64,000 nucleotides of DNA, from NCBI GenBank assembly GCA_039968605.1, contig JBDVPM010000008.1:1412968-1476967 (forward strand), read 5' to 3'. Both the position numbers and the translations under genes were made by a program. A model generated the notes under the pieces. That model was not told the origin of the DNA, ran no database searches, and saw only the letters and a list, made by a program, of their open reading frames with translations. Source of the DNA: Alteripontixanthobacter sp. Its GTDB lineage: Bacteria > Pseudomonadota > Alphaproteobacteria > Sphingomonadales > Sphingomonadaceae. Shown one piece after another: positions 1 through 9,574 of the stretch. Every line of letters starts with the position of its first letter. Position 1 is the first letter of the stretch.

Positions 1-276
1 GCGCAAAGTATCGGCATCGAGTTTAGGATCCCATGGGCCATGCGCGCGGTAATCTTCGCCCAGCACGCGGACGAGATCGTAACACAGCGCCTCGGTTTCG
101 CGCGCGGCGCAGGCTTCGTCCGGGCGTGGCTGCCGGCCGGCTTCGGGCACTTCGACATGGCTGAAATCGACCTTGTCGCCCGGCCGATAATGCGGTTCGG
201 GGACGTGGAGTTGCAGCGCAGGCTTGTTGCCGCGCTCGCCGCCGCTTTGCTTATTGTCGCTCGGCCCGTCGGCCAT
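1..276 (-). CDS. Branched-chain 2-oxoacid dehydrogenase E1 component, alpha subunit (N-terminal part, cut by window edge)
   Basis: The first 92 codons are present and the gene runs off the left edge. The ATG at 276 follows a strong GGGGGAGA ribosome-binding site. The visible protein has the N-terminal extension typical of alphaproteobacterial BCKDH E1 alpha: an LHVPEP segment, RPGDKVDFS, an RRPD-like stretch, then LVRVLGED and GPWDPKLDADTLR. The complete enzyme would decarboxylate branched-chain 2-oxoacids with thiamine diphosphate and pass the acyl group to E2 lipoyl domains in valine, leucine and isoleucine breakdown. The ThDP-binding region lies outside the window, so the call depends on recognising this N-terminal pattern only. 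Confidence 0.78.
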   Translation of the reverse strand, partial: MADGPSDNKQSGGERGNKPALQLHVPEPHYRPGDKVDFSHVEVPEAGRQPRPDEACAARETEALCYDLVRVLGEDYRAHGPWDPKLDADTLR

Positions 277-407
277 CTGGCGTTCTCCCCCGCATGGACG
301 CAATCTTGCGTAACGGCGTTATTTTATTTCAAGCTCGGTTCCGGGTCAAGCCATCGGCTCCAACCTCGCAAACCGCCCGCCCCGGCTCCCTGGCTCGACC
401 GCTGCGA

Positions 408-1370
408 TCAAACTGCGACGGGTGCCTTGATCGCACCGTGCGGTGTGTAACCGGAAACTTCGAAATCCTCGATCGCGTAATCGAAAATCGTTTCGGGACG
501 CCGCTTCAAATCAAGCGTCGGGCAGCCTTGCGGTTCCCGGCTCAACTGCTCGGTAACCAGATGTTCGTGGTTGAGATAGAGATGCGTATCCCCGCCCATC
601 CAGACGAATTCGCCCGGCTCCAAATCGGTCTGCTGCGCAATCATCCGCTGCAGCAGCGCGCCCGACCACAGGTTGAACGGCAGCCCGAGCGCCACGTCGC
701 AGCTGCGCTGGTAAAGCGCGCAGTTCAGCCGGTTTCCCTGGACCTGGAACTGGTAGGTCTTGTGACAGGGCGGCAGCGCCATCTGGTCCAGCTCCGCCAC
801 GTTCCAGCCTTCGATGATATGCCGCCTGCTGCCCGGATTGTTGCGCAGTGATTCGATGACCTGCGCGACCTGGTTGATCCCCTCGCCCTGGCGATAGGTG
901 CCATCATGCGCAGCCTCGTAAGTCGGCCAATCGACCCATTGCTTGCCATAGACCGGTCCCAGATCGCCCCAACTTGCTGCAAAACCCTCGTCATCGGCGA
1001 TCCGGCCGACGAATTCCTCCAGCGAAATCTCGTCGCCGGTTTCGCGCAGATAGTTGGCGTGCGGCCATTCATTCCATATCTTCACCCCCTGCAGCACCAG
1101 TGGGCGAATATTGGTGTTGCCGGTGAGGAACCACAGCATTTCGCGCGTGGCGGTTTTCCAGAAAACCCGCTTGGTCGTGATCAGCGGCATGGCCCCGCCC
1201 GCCAGATCGAAGCGCAGCATAGTGCCGAACACCGACCGCGTGCCTACGCCCGTACGGTCGACCTGCTCGCTCCCCTTGGTCCAGATGCGGCGCATCAGAT
1301 CGAGATATTGCTGTTCCGGATGAGGGGAATCGGCAAGTCGAGAATCGCGGAGCGGAGAATCGGCGGGCAT
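408..1370 (-). CDS. thyA: Thymidylate synthase
   Basis: Makes dTMP from dUMP using 5,10-methylenetetrahydrofolate as methyl donor and reductant. The conserved family core is complete: EQQYLDLMRRIW near the N-terminus, DRTGVGTRSVFG, the catalytic cysteine in LPPCHKTYQFQV, and QRSCDVALGLPFN for nucleotide binding; the C-terminus ends in APVAV, as usual. I chose the ATG at 1370 (320 residues) because homology begins shortly after it. GTG at 1421 and ATG at 1409 are in frame and would add a Ser/Pro-rich, unconserved leader. No strong Shine-Dalgarno decides between them. The region from about residue 30 to the end matches the usual 264-residue enzyme with some insertions. Confidence 0.95.
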   Translation of the reverse strand: MPADSPLRDSRLADSPHPEQQYLDLMRRIWTKGSEQVDRTGVGTRSVFGTMLRFDLAGGAMPLITTKRVFWKTATREMLWFLTGNTNIRPLVLQGVKIWNEWPHANYLRETGDEISLEEFVGRIADDEGFAASWGDLGPVYGKQWVDWPTYEAAHDGTYRQGEGINQVAQVIESLRNNPGSRRHIIEGWNVAELDQMALPPCHKTYQFQVQGNRLNCALYQRSCDVALGLPFNLWSGALLQRMIAQQTDLEPGEFVWMGGDTHLYLNHEHLVTEQLSREPQGCPTLDLKRRPETIFDYAIEDFEVSGYTPHGAIKAPVAV

Positions 1371-1488
1371 TGGCGAGGGTGTACAAGCAATCTCCGCCCT
1401 TGCCACCATCCCGCTTGCCACTGCGCCAGCCCGCCCCTATAGGCGCGCCCCTACCGCATGGGTGCAGCTTTGCTCCGTGCCACTGAGT

Positions 1489-1565
1489 CGGGAAGTAGCT
1501 CAGCCTGGTAGAGCACCGTCTTCGGGAGGCGGGGGCCGGAGGTTCGAATCCTCTCTTCCCGACCA
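1489..1565 (+). tRNA. tRNA-Pro (anticodon CGG)
   Basis: A full cloverleaf can be folded by eye. The acceptor arms are CGGGAAG and CTTCCCG, the D arm is GCTC...GAGC, the anticodon stem CCGTC/GGCGG encloses loop TTCGGGA with anticodon CGG, and the T arm is GGAGG-TTCGAAT-CCTCT. The 3' CCA is encoded (1563-1565). CGG reads the proline codon CCG, which is common in this GC-rich genome. It stands alone between thyA and the YqaE gene. Confidence 0.96.
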
Positions 1566-1684
1566 ATTTTCGACCTAACGGGTGCCAAAATAGCCGGTTT
1601 TCCGGCCGCGTGGTGGACCGTTTACGGAACACAGCGGCGATTGGGCGGTTCTCCAGACAAATCTAAATTGGAGAAAGAACCAAA

Positions 1685-1843
1685 ATGCCCATCATCATTC
1701 TTATCGCCACCATCCTGTTGCCGCCGCTGGGCGTGGCGCTGAAGCATGGGCTGAGCAACGATTTCTGGATCAACCTGATCCTCACGATCATCTTTTTCGT
1801 ACCAGGCCTGATCCACGGCATTTACGTCAACTTCCTGCGTTAA
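1685..1843 (+). CDS. YqaE/Pmp3 family small membrane protein
   Basis: A 52-residue protein made almost entirely of two hydrophobic helices, beginning MPIIILIATILLPPLGVAL and then FWINLILTIIFFVPGLIHGIYV. This matches the Pmp3/YqaE family in length, in the LPPLGV turn and in the GxIHA-like end. These proteins sit in the inner membrane and are associated with membrane potential and salt or cold stress; their biochemical role is unknown. GGAGAAAG about 8 bases upstream supports the ATG. The gene lies 23 bases before the ABC1 kinase gene and may be transcribed with it. Confidence 0.88.
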   Translation: MPIIILIATILLPPLGVALKHGLSNDFWINLILTIIFFVPGLIHGIYVNFLR

Positions 1844-1866
1844 TCGCAATCCGCTGACAGCCGCAG

Positions 1867-3222
1867 ATGGCTGACGATCAGCAGGACCGCGCCCGCCACC
1901 GTGCCGTGCCTTCCGGGCGCGTGTCGCGGGTTGGCGGGTTTGCGCGTCTGGCGGGCGGAGTCGCTGGCGGGATGCTGGCCGAAGGCGCTCGCCGTATTGC
2001 GAATGGCGAGCGTGTGTCGCTCGACCAGATGATCCTCACCCCCGGCAATGCCAAACGGTTGGCAGATCGGCTCGCCCATCTGCGCGGCGCGGCGATGAAG
2101 CTGGGGCAGATGATCAGCATGGATGCCGGCGACATGTTGCCGCCCGAGCTGGCGGATATTCTCGCGACCTTGCGCGACCGCGCCAATTTCATGCCTCCGC
2201 GCCAGCTGGACAAGGTGCTGGCCGAACAATGGGGCAAGGATTGGCGCAGGCAGTTCCGGCGCTTCGAACCCAAACCCATCGCAGCGGCCAGCATCGGCCA
2301 GGTTCACCGCGCGCTGACGCCCGATGGCCGGACTCTGGCGATCAAGGTGCAATATCCCGGCGTGGCGCAAAGCATCGATAGCGACGTGGACAATGTCGCC
2401 GCGCTGCTGCGCGTGTCGGGGCTGCTGCCCAAGGAACTCGATATCGCGCCTCTGTTGGCGGCGGCCAAAGAACAACTTCATGAGGAAGCCGATTATCGCC
2501 GCGAGGGCGAACAGATGCAGCTCTATGCTGCGCGTCTGGCGGACAATCCGAATTTCGTGGTGCCGCAATTGGATGAAGGCCTGACGCGCGACCGTATCCT
2601 GGCGATGGACTATGTCGAAGGCATCCCGATCGAATCGCTGACCGACGCACCGCAGGCCGAGCGCGATATTGTGTTCGAGCGGCTGATCACGCTGGTGGCG
2701 CGCGAATTGTTCGAATTCGGCGTGATGCAGACCGACCCGAACTTCGCCAATTTCCGTTATCAACGCCCTGCCGAGGGCGAAGCCGCGGGCAAGATCGTGC
2801 TGCTGGATTTTGGCGCCACCCGCGCGGTCGCGCCCGATATTGCAGACGCCTATCGCCGCTTACTGGAAGCCGGATTGGCGCAGGATGGCGGCCGCGTGCG
2901 CGAAGAGGCTGTGGCCGCGGGGTTCGTCAATCCGGCGGCAGTAGAACGCCACGGCGAGCGGATCGACCGCATGATCGCCATCATCGTAAACGAGATGGGC
3001 CGCGATGCGCCGTTCGATTTCGGCGATCGCAGCTTCGTGCCGCTGCTTCGCGACGAGGGCATAGCCATCGCGCAGGACAAGGCGAGCTGGCACCTGCCGC
3101 CTGCCGAAACGCTGTTCGTCCAGCGCAAGGTTTCGGGCACAGCCTTACTCGGCGCGCGGTTGGAAGCGGTCGTCAACGTCCATGCGATCGTGCGCAATGC
3201 GCTGGGTGCGCAGCCCGCCTGA
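1867..3222 (+). CDS. ABC1/UbiB-family atypical kinase, COQ8-like
   Basis: A 451-residue protein-kinase-like protein with the ABC1 family marks: a KxGQ motif in [10 protein letters not shown] (about residues 78-87), the alanine-rich loop [11 protein letters not shown], the nucleotide-binding lysine in [19 protein letters not shown] in place of the usual HADPHPGN, and LLDFGATR. The QTDPN...NF and DFGATR forms resemble eukaryotic COQ8/ADCK3 more than bacterial UbiB, and there is no long C-terminal membrane anchor. COQ8 and UbiB support ubiquinone biosynthesis, probably as ATPases. A role in quinone metabolism is likely, but the substrate is unknown. It ends 3 bases before the stop of the convergent DUF885 gene. 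Confidence 0.88.
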   Translation: MADDQQDRARHRAVPSGRVSRVGGFARLAGGVAGGMLAEGARRIANGERVSLDQMILTPGNAKRLADRLAHLRGAAMKLGQMISMDAGDMLPPELADILATLRDRANFMPPRQLDKVLAEQWGKDWRRQFRRFEPKPIAAASIGQVHRALTPDGRTLAIKVQYPGVAQSIDSDVDNVAALLRVSGLLPKELDIAPLLAAAKEQLHEEADYRREGEQMQLYAARLADNPNFVVPQLDEGLTRDRILAMDYVEGIPIESLTDAPQAERDIVFERLITLVARELFEFGVMQTDPNFANFRYQRPAEGEAAGKIVLLDFGATRAVAPDIADAYRRLLEAGLAQDGGRVREEAVAAGFVNPAAVERHGERIDRMIAIIVNEMGRDAPFDFGDRSFVPLLRDEGIAIAQDKASWHLPPAETLFVQRKVSGTALLGARLEAVVNVHAIVRNALGAQPA

Positions 3223-3225
3223 CCG

Positions 3226-5016
3226 CTATCCGTCCTGCTGCTGCGCAATCCAGTCATCGATATGCGCTTCCAGCACGTTGAGCGGCACTGCGCCGTTTTC
3301 CAGCACGGCATCGTGGAACGCGCGCAAGTCGAAATCTTCGCCAAGCGTATCTTCCGCCCGCCCGCGCAATTCGCGGATCTTCAGCTCGCCGATCTTGTAG
3401 GCCAGCGCTTGTCCCGGCCAAGTGATGTAGCGGTTGACCTCGGCATCGATGTTGCCGGGCGTTAGCGCGGTGTTGTCGAGCATGAATTCAACCGCCCTCG
3501 CCTTGCTCCAGCCTTTCGAGTGGATGCCAGTATCGACCACCAGCCGGGTTGCGCGCCACATTTCGTAGCTCAGCCGGCCCATCTGCTTGGCGGGGGTGTC
3601 GTACAGCCCCATCTCGATCCCGAGCCGTTCGGAATATAGCCCCCACCCCTCGACGAAGGCGGTGAAAAACGTGCCGTTGGCGCGCAGCGGGTGGATGTCG
3701 AGCTCCTGCTGCAAGGCGATCTGGTGGTGGTGGCCCGGCACCGCTTCATGCACACCCAGCGCGGGCAATTCCCATAGCGGGCGCTGGTCCAGCTCGGTCG
3801 TGTTGATGCGGTAGATGCCCGCAGCCCCGGTCTCCAGCGAACCGCGCTCGTAATAGGCCGTGGTGTTGCCCGGTGCCTGCGCGGCGGGAATTGGCGATAC
3901 GGTATAAGGCTGGCGCGGTAGCGTACCGAACAGCTTGGGCATCCAGCCGTCTATTTCCTTGGCCAGCGCCTGCGCATAGGCGACGTATTCGTCCGCATCG
4001 GTCATGTAATATTGCGGATCGGTCCGCAGGTGTTCGATATAGGCCTCGCGCGTGTCGTAGCCGGCACTGGCCGCAACCTGCTCCATCTCCGCACGGATCC
4101 GCGCGACTTCGGATAGGCCGAGAATATGCACCTCGTCCGGCGTCATGTCGGTCGTGGTGAAGCTACGCACGCGGTAGGCGTAATACTCTGCGCCATCGGG
4201 GCTGGCGAGGATGCCGGGTGTGCCGGTCCGGCAGACCGGTTCGTACTCGCTGCGATAGAATTCGGCGAAGTCGCGATAGGCGGGGATCACATCCCCTTCG
4301 ATGGCGCTGCGGCCACGCGCCACGAGCGCATCCCAGTCGGTTTGCGAAATCGAGGCGGGGCGCTCGGCGAATGGCCGCCAGAACGGCGAATCTTCCGCGT
4401 TGTCGAAAATCTGGCGGTCGATCCGCTCGGCAAACCCTTCCATCGGCTCGCAAGGCTGGGTCAGACTGCGCGCCACTGCCATGCGGCTGCGATCGATCCC
4501 CTGGCGATTGAGTTCGGGATAGGCTTCCAGACGGGCGATATAGCTTTCGTAATCCGCCTTTGTAAAAAACGGGCTGCGATAGGGCGCGGAGGCGAAGCCG
4601 GAGAACCAGCCGCCGCGATTGGTGAAAATCACATAGCGGTTCTGATCGAAGGCGGACCCTGCGATCTCGTCGCGCAGGCTGGCGAGCTGGATCGCGCGAT
4701 CGACGCGCAGATCGCTGGGAAGCGCGCGCTCGTCGATCGCCTCCAGCCGGGCAAGAAAGTCGCGCGTTTCGGCGATCTGGCGGTCATAGGCCTCCAGCGA
4801 CATATCGCCGAGTTTCCCATCGCCGCGCCGGTCACCGATCGACGTGGCCAGCGAGGGATTGTTATCGAGCACCCATTGCCAGATTTCCTCGCGCAATTCG
4901 GTGTATTGCATCGCGGCTTCGGATTGGCCCGCTTCGGATTGCCCAGCAGCGGGCATATCCTGCGCGGCGGCGATTGCCGGAGCGGTAAGAGCGAAAGCGG
5001 CGAGCCAGTATTTCAT
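3226..5016 (-). CDS. DUF885 family exported protein, predicted metal-dependent hydrolase
   Basis: A 596-residue protein with a signal peptide ([20 protein letters not shown], cleavage near residue 19). The DUF885 hallmarks are [12 protein letters not shown] (about residue 420), which resembles a zinc-protease HExxxGH site, and [11 protein letters not shown] about 30 residues later. The length fits the family. Members are annotated as putative lipoproteins or carboxypeptidase-like proteins and few have been tested, so peptidase activity is an inference from the motif. It is probably periplasmic. It stands between the ABC1 kinase and the EPS locus and seems to belong to neither. Confidence 0.85.
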   Translation of the reverse strand: MKYWLAAFALTAPAIAAAQDMPAAGQSEAGQSEAAMQYTELREEIWQWVLDNNPSLATSIGDRRGDGKLGDMSLEAYDRQIAETRDFLARLEAIDERALPSDLRVDRAIQLASLRDEIAGSAFDQNRYVIFTNRGGWFSGFASAPYRSPFFTKADYESYIARLEAYPELNRQGIDRSRMAVARSLTQPCEPMEGFAERIDRQIFDNAEDSPFWRPFAERPASISQTDWDALVARGRSAIEGDVIPAYRDFAEFYRSEYEPVCRTGTPGILASPDGAEYYAYRVRSFTTTDMTPDEVHILGLSEVARIRAEMEQVAASAGYDTREAYIEHLRTDPQYYMTDADEYVAYAQALAKEIDGWMPKLFGTLPRQPYTVSPIPAAQAPGNTTAYYERGSLETGAAGIYRINTTELDQRPLWELPALGVHEAVPGHHHQIALQQELDIHPLRANGTFFTAFVEGWGLYSERLGIEMGLYDTPAKQMGRLSYEMWRATRLVVDTGIHSKGWSKARAVEFMLDNTALTPGNIDAEVNRYITWPGQALAYKIGELKIRELRGRAEDTLGEDFDLRAFHDAVLENGAVPLNVLEAHIDDWIAQQQDG

Positions 5017-5106
5017 GCGATAATCCCCAAAACCATAATCGGGGCAATGCTATGGCAAAGCGGCGATGGGGTCCAGCGAACCGCAGCGGGCTCGGCAGAT
5101 TGCAGC

Positions 5107-6486
5107 TCAATAGGCGTTCTTGTGCACCATCACCCGCATGGTCGCGAAGATGATCCACAGATCGAGGAATAGCGACCAGTCGCGGACATATTCGAGGTCC
5201 GAATTCAACCGCCGTTGCAGATCGCCGGTCGTATGCGTGGCCCCGCGGTGGCCGCGCACTTGCGCCAGCCCGGTGAGGCCAGGCTTCACCGCGTGGCGGT
5301 GCCAATACCGGTTATCGACATTCCAGAACAGCTGGTCACCGGCCCGGCTGCCCAGCGCATGGGGGCGCGGGCCGACGATGCTCATGCTTCCGCCGAGCAC
5401 GTTTACCAGCTGCGGCAATTCGTCGAGGCTGGTCTTGCGCAGGAAATCGCCAAGCTTGGTAACGCGCGGATCGCCGCGCTGGGTCGATTGCGCACCTTCC
5501 GAATCGCTGCCATCCACGCGCATCGAGCGAAATTTCAACATTTCGAAGCGCCGATTTGCGAGGCCCAGGCGCTGCTGCTTGAACAATACCGGACCCGGCG
5601 AATCCAGCTTGATGGCAATGGCGATGAACGACATCACCGGGGCCAGCAGGATCAGTGCCGGCAAGCTGATCGCAATATCGACCACTCGCTTCGCAACCCG
5701 GTCGAAAAACTTCATCGGGCCGAAATCGATCACCAGCGTGCGCATCGGCCCGAAACGCGCAATATCGAGCACGCCTGCCCCGCGAATTTCCGGGGCGAGC
5801 AGTTCCGTGCGAATGCCCATCCCGCGCAGCATCGCACTCCAGGCCTGGCGTCGCTCGGGCGTGCAGGCGACAACCACCCGCTCGCAGCCGTGCAATTCTT
5901 CGGCCAGCCGCTCGTACATCTCGGGCGAATCATGGCTGGGATCGAGCCAGCCATCGGCCTCCACAACCACGGCAAAGCCACCCGCCACGTCCGGCCCTCC
6001 ATTGTCGCGAACCAAACCGATGCGCAGCACGCCGTCGGGCCAGTTGCGCGTGACCCAGATCGCCCAGCGCCAGCGCGCCAGCACCACCATCACCAGGAAC
6101 AGCCCTGCCCCGATCAGCACTTCGGCGCGCGAAAGGGTGGTCTGCTCTTTCATCACAAAGGTTATGAAAGTGACCGTCGCCAAGGCAGCCAGGAAGCTCC
6201 TCACCGCCGACCAGACGACTTCGCGAACGCCGTCGGGTCGCCCGATGCCGTAAATCGTGCCTGCGTAAGCGCCATTGCTCAGCGCGAAAGCGAAATAGGC
6301 GAGCGCCAAAGCGATGCTTGCCTCCGGCGTGCGGTAAAACGCGCCATGCCAGATCAGGCTCGCTGCCAGAAAGGCTACGCCCATCACTGCGGCATCCAGC
6401 GCAGCCAGCATATAGGACAATTGCCTGCGCAAACCGACCGGCGGCGCTGCCATGGTCGGCTGAGAGGCTATCGGCTTGTGTTCCAT
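5107..6486 (-). CDS. Polyprenyl glycosyl-phosphotransferase (EPS-initiating sugar transferase)
   Basis: This enzyme should transfer a sugar 1-phosphate to undecaprenyl phosphate and so start the EPS repeat unit. The first about 150 residues contain four or five hydrophobic helices, followed by a nucleotide-binding-like middle domain. From about residue 255 to the end is a bacterial sugar transferase domain: KRVVDIAISLPALILLAPVM, then DSPGPVLFKQQRLG, FEMLKFRSMR, SLDELPQLVNVLGG, SIVGPRPHALG and KPGLTGLAQVRG. This layout is WcaJ/GumD-like rather than the short ExoY type. The ATG at 6486 is preferred over an upstream TTG because AGGGGA lies just upstream. The sugar cannot be read from the sequence. 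Confidence 0.92.
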   Translation of the reverse strand: MEHKPIASQPTMAAPPVGLRRQLSYMLAALDAAVMGVAFLAASLIWHGAFYRTPEASIALALAYFAFALSNGAYAGTIYGIGRPDGVREVVWSAVRSFLAALATVTFITFVMKEQTTLSRAEVLIGAGLFLVMVVLARWRWAIWVTRNWPDGVLRIGLVRDNGGPDVAGGFAVVVEADGWLDPSHDSPEMYERLAEELHGCERVVVACTPERRQAWSAMLRGMGIRTELLAPEIRGAGVLDIARFGPMRTLVIDFGPMKFFDRVAKRVVDIAISLPALILLAPVMSFIAIAIKLDSPGPVLFKQQRLGLANRRFEMLKFRSMRVDGSDSEGAQSTQRGDPRVTKLGDFLRKTSLDELPQLVNVLGGSMSIVGPRPHALGSRAGDQLFWNVDNRYWHRHAVKPGLTGLAQVRGHRGATHTTGDLQRRLNSDLEYVRDWSLFLDLWIIFATMRVMVHKNAY

Positions 6487-6650
6487 CAATCCCCTGGATC
6501 CCAGTGGCGCTATCGTTCATCCGCGGCTGCAGGCTTTGTGCAAATATGCCCAAAAACCTCGCAATATCGGCGCGAAGCCACAGCCTCGGCGGCAATTACC
6601 GTTGTCGCCCTTACGTCGGGATTAACTCTGCGGCAATCTGATAGGCAAGC

Positions 6651-7232
6651 TTACCTTGGCCGCCGCCGCGCGTTTCGTCGCTTTTCGCCCCCGGTTCGGC
6701 TCTGCTCATCGCCCGGGGTCCACAGGATCCAGATGCCGACGAACACCGCGCCGATCAGCGCCAGCTCGATCAGATAGTTCAGCCGCAACGGCCCCAGCGA
6801 AGCGTAGATCAGCCGGTCGAACGGATGGTAGGACATCAGCCTAAGCAACGAAAAGGCAAGCAAACCTAGTGCTCCCCCGCCCGATATTGCGCGGTACAAT
6901 GGCTGGTGCCTCCAGCGCCATATCACCCATGCCCCGATGGCCAGCGCCAGCACCACCAGCACGGCAATCAGCGGACCTTGCAGCGTATATCGGCTTGCGT
7001 ATTGCCCGCCTTCGACTAATTCACCGCGTAATATGGCTTGCAGCCTTTCCTCCCCGCTCCCCAGCCGCCACGCGGCCATTCCGGCGAACAATGCGGCAAT
7101 GGCCAGCCAATGCGCCCTTGCGGCTGCAGGACGGCCGGAGTGCTTGCCATCGAGCCACGCAGCCCCGATCGCGGCTAGCATCGTGGCGATATATAAAAGA
7201 GCGCCGATCCAGTCGGCCAGTGTCAGGGGCAT
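6651..7232 (-). CDS. Hypothetical multi-pass membrane protein of the EPS locus
   Basis: I do not recognise this 193-residue protein. It has about five hydrophobic segments (roughly residues 7-25, 40-57, 85-107, 118-133 and 150-170) and a basic Arg-rich tail. It starts 49 bases from the divergent polymerase gene and reads toward the sugar-transferase gene, so it probably belongs to the EPS locus. The 164 bases between it and that gene hold no coding region or clear terminator. It could be an accessory subunit of the assembly machinery, but nothing in the sequence proves that. Confidence 0.7.
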   Translation of the reverse strand: MPLTLADWIGALLYIATMLAAIGAAWLDGKHSGRPAAARAHWLAIAALFAGMAAWRLGSGEERLQAILRGELVEGGQYASRYTLQGPLIAVLVVLALAIGAWVIWRWRHQPLYRAISGGGALGLLAFSLLRLMSYHPFDRLIYASLGPLRLNYLIELALIGAVFVGIWILWTPGDEQSRTGGEKRRNARRRPR

Positions 7233-7281
7233 GAGGCAGTTCGTTGATTGTTGTTCTGAAAACGCTGGGCCCCGCCAATAG

Positions 7282-8781
7282 ATGAGCGGTCAGGCAATTC
7301 AAAGCGCCCAATCGCCCCGCGATATGGATGCCGGAGATATCGATGACGGTCTCCGGCGAGTTATCCGCAGAGGCGAAGAGAGCGGATCCTTCGCTCGCGG
7401 AGTAGGATGGAGAGATCGCGCGCGGCCATGGATATGGACGCTGGCGACCGCGCTGATCTTGGTAATCGGCGGGGCTAACAATACCTACCCCTTGCCGCGC
7501 GGCGCGGCCGAAGCAATTGCAGCGCTGCTGCTTGGCGCAGCGATAGCCAGCCGCCATTCCGCTTTCGGGCGTCCTACTGCAAGCGATTGGCTGGTCATGG
7601 CCGTCCCGCTTGTCGTGCTGCTTCAATTCGTGCCGCTGCCGCCCTCGCTCTGGACCGCCCTGCCCGGGCGCGAGCTGGTGGCCGATATGGACCGGGCCAT
7701 TTTCGGACAGCCGATCTGGCGCCCGATTTCTCTCGATATAGAGGCCACATGGCGCAGCCTGCTGTTCCTGATCCCGCCCATCGCCTTTTACGTGGCGATC
7801 CGGTCCGGGGATGAAGTACGCATCCGCGCGATCCTGACCGGCGTGGTCGCGGCGCTTGCGATCGGGGCGGCGATGGCTTTCCTCCAGATCACCGGGATGC
7901 GCTGGGCCTATCCGTTCGAGGATGGCCGGGCGGATAATTTCTTCGCCATTGGCTTCTTCACCAATCACAATCACCAGGCGACCTTTGCGCTGATGGGGCT
8001 GATGGCGCTGGGCGGGTGGATCGGACTGCACCGCAGGAGGCGCCGCGATCCGTCGAGCTGGGAAGCGCTGGGCACGCCCGACATGGTTCTGGCAGCAGCG
8101 GCGATAGTGGCGGCTTTGCTGGTTCTGCTGACCGCTTCGCGCGCTGGATTGCTGCTGATGGCGCTCGGTCTGCCCGCGGCCGCATTGGCCTGGCTCGCCC
8201 CGCAGCTGGGCCGCTCGCGCAAACTGCTGTGGCCGGCACTCGGCTTGATCGGCTTGGGAGCGGCAGCGTTTCTGGCGCTGCCATTTTTGGGCGACGGGCA
8301 GCTTGGCGCTATCGGCGAGCGCGCGGCGCTGGCCGACGATCGGCGGTTCGAGATCTGGCCGCAGGCTGTGGCGGCCGCGCAGGCTCTGATGCCGGCGGGG
8401 TCAGGTTTCGGCACATTTCGTGTGGCTTACGAAATGTTCGAACCGCTCGACATGGTCGGCATGCTGTATGTGAACCATGCCCATAACGATTATATCGAGC
8501 TGGCCATCGAGGGAGGCATCGCCTCGCTCTTGCTTATCGCGGCATTCGGCTGGTTGTGGCTGCGCGGCACGTGGACGGTATGGACAGCTCCGCTCGGGCG
8601 CGATGCGCTGCTGGCTCGGCTCGGTTCGGTCATGCTGTTGATGGTGATGCTGCATTCGCTGGTCGACTATCCGGCGCGCACCGTAACTATCGCAGTTCTT
8701 GCCGGACTGGCCTTTGGAATGATGGCGCGAAACGCGGCACTAACCCCTAGTCGCCTTGCAACCTCGGGGGGCTCTGTCTAA
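7282..8781 (+). CDS. O-antigen ligase/polymerase family protein (Wzy-like)
   Basis: A 499-residue polytopic protein with about ten hydrophobic segments. The marks of the O-antigen ligase / Wzy_C family are NHNHQATFALMGLMAL in the middle, ASRAGLLLMALG, and the periplasmic loop motif NHAHNDYIELAIEGG (about residues 397-411), followed by a long C-terminal membrane part. Beside a Wza-like export protein, a BY-kinase and a flippase it probably polymerises lipid-linked repeat units in the periplasm. Ligases and polymerases of this family are hard to tell apart by eye; polymerase is preferred from context. It is the first gene of the rightward EPS operon. Confidence 0.88.
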   Translation: MSGQAIQSAQSPRDMDAGDIDDGLRRVIRRGEESGSFARGVGWRDRARPWIWTLATALILVIGGANNTYPLPRGAAEAIAALLLGAAIASRHSAFGRPTASDWLVMAVPLVVLLQFVPLPPSLWTALPGRELVADMDRAIFGQPIWRPISLDIEATWRSLLFLIPPIAFYVAIRSGDEVRIRAILTGVVAALAIGAAMAFLQITGMRWAYPFEDGRADNFFAIGFFTNHNHQATFALMGLMALGGWIGLHRRRRRDPSSWEALGTPDMVLAAAAIVAALLVLLTASRAGLLLMALGLPAAALAWLAPQLGRSRKLLWPALGLIGLGAAAFLALPFLGDGQLGAIGERAALADDRRFEIWPQAVAAAQALMPAGSGFGTFRVAYEMFEPLDMVGMLYVNHAHNDYIELAIEGGIASLLLIAAFGWLWLRGTWTVWTAPLGRDALLARLGSVMLLMVMLHSLVDYPARTVTIAVLAGLAFGMMARNAALTPSRLATSGGSV

Positions 8782-8835
8782 GACCCGGCCCGGTGGAATG
8801 GTCCGCAACGTAGATGTTGCGCTGAATGGACGGAA

Positions 8836-9555
8836 ATGCGCGTGAGATTGAAGCATGATTTTCTGCGCCTTGGCGCGTTGGCACTTTGCTCGGCCCTGGC
8901 AGCATGTGGGGGCACTCCGCCAGTACAGACGGGCGTTGTTGCGCCAACAGCACCCATCGGCGCACCGGCCGGGGCGTTTGTCAGCCCCTCGCTGGCCGAT
9001 GAGAATTACGTCCTGCGCGCCAAGGACGTGGTAAGCGTGTCGGTACTGGGCGAGCCGGAGCTGAATATCGAGAGAGTGCGCATCGGCGAAGACGGGGCAT
9101 TCATGATGCCCATCGTCGGACGGGTGCAGGCATCCGGACGCTCGGTGAATGAAATTACGAACGATGTCCGCGCACAGCTGGCCTCGCGCTATCTGCGCAA
9201 CCCCTTCGTAACGGTCAATCTGCTCGAGCTTGGCTCGCATATCGTCACGGTGGAAGGCGCGGTCGATCAACCCGGCGTGTTTACCTTCGAGCCGGGGACC
9301 ACCCTGCTGGGCGCGATCGCGATGGGCAAGGGGCCTACCGAAATTGCCAAGCTGGACCAGGTGGTCGTGTTTCGCGAAATCGGCGGGCAGCAGACCGCCG
9401 CGCGCTTCGATCTGAACGCGGTACGCACCGGCACCATGGTCGATCCGCTGCTGCAGCCGGAAGACCGGATCATGGTCGGCACCTCCGGTGCAAGCCAGGC
9501 GTGGCAGAATCTGCTGAGCGCGCTGCCGGCATTCGCCATTTTTACACGTTTTTGA
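8836..9555 (+). CDS. Polysaccharide export lipoprotein (Wza/GumB-like)
   Basis: A 239-residue lipoprotein precursor: the signal peptide ends in LCSALAAC with the lipidated cysteine at about residue 24. A Poly_export domain follows (NYVLRAKDVVSVSVLGEPELN start, PIVGRVQASGRS) and then one SLBB-type domain (HIVTVEGAVDQPGVFTF). Such proteins form the outer-membrane channel, or its periplasmic part, through which the polymer leaves the cell. At 239 residues it is shorter than E. coli Wza (379) and close to compact GumB types, so it may lack the C-terminal membrane-spanning helix. It is followed after 19 bases by its usual partner, the BY-kinase/copolymerase. Confidence 0.92.
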   Translation: MRVRLKHDFLRLGALALCSALAACGGTPPVQTGVVAPTAPIGAPAGAFVSPSLADENYVLRAKDVVSVSVLGEPELNIERVRIGEDGAFMMPIVGRVQASGRSVNEITNDVRAQLASRYLRNPFVTVNLLELGSHIVTVEGAVDQPGVFTFEPGTTLLGAIAMGKGPTEIAKLDQVVVFREIGGQQTAARFDLNAVRTGTMVDPLLQPEDRIMVGTSGASQAWQNLLSALPAFAIFTRF

Positions 9556-9574
9556 GCCGGGGATAATTTAGCTC

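Noticed and set aside
1389..1421. Extended thyA start at GTG 1421
   Set aside because: It adds a Ser/Pro-rich leader unlike the family and lacks a clear ribosome-binding site; the ATG at 1370 is closer to the homology.
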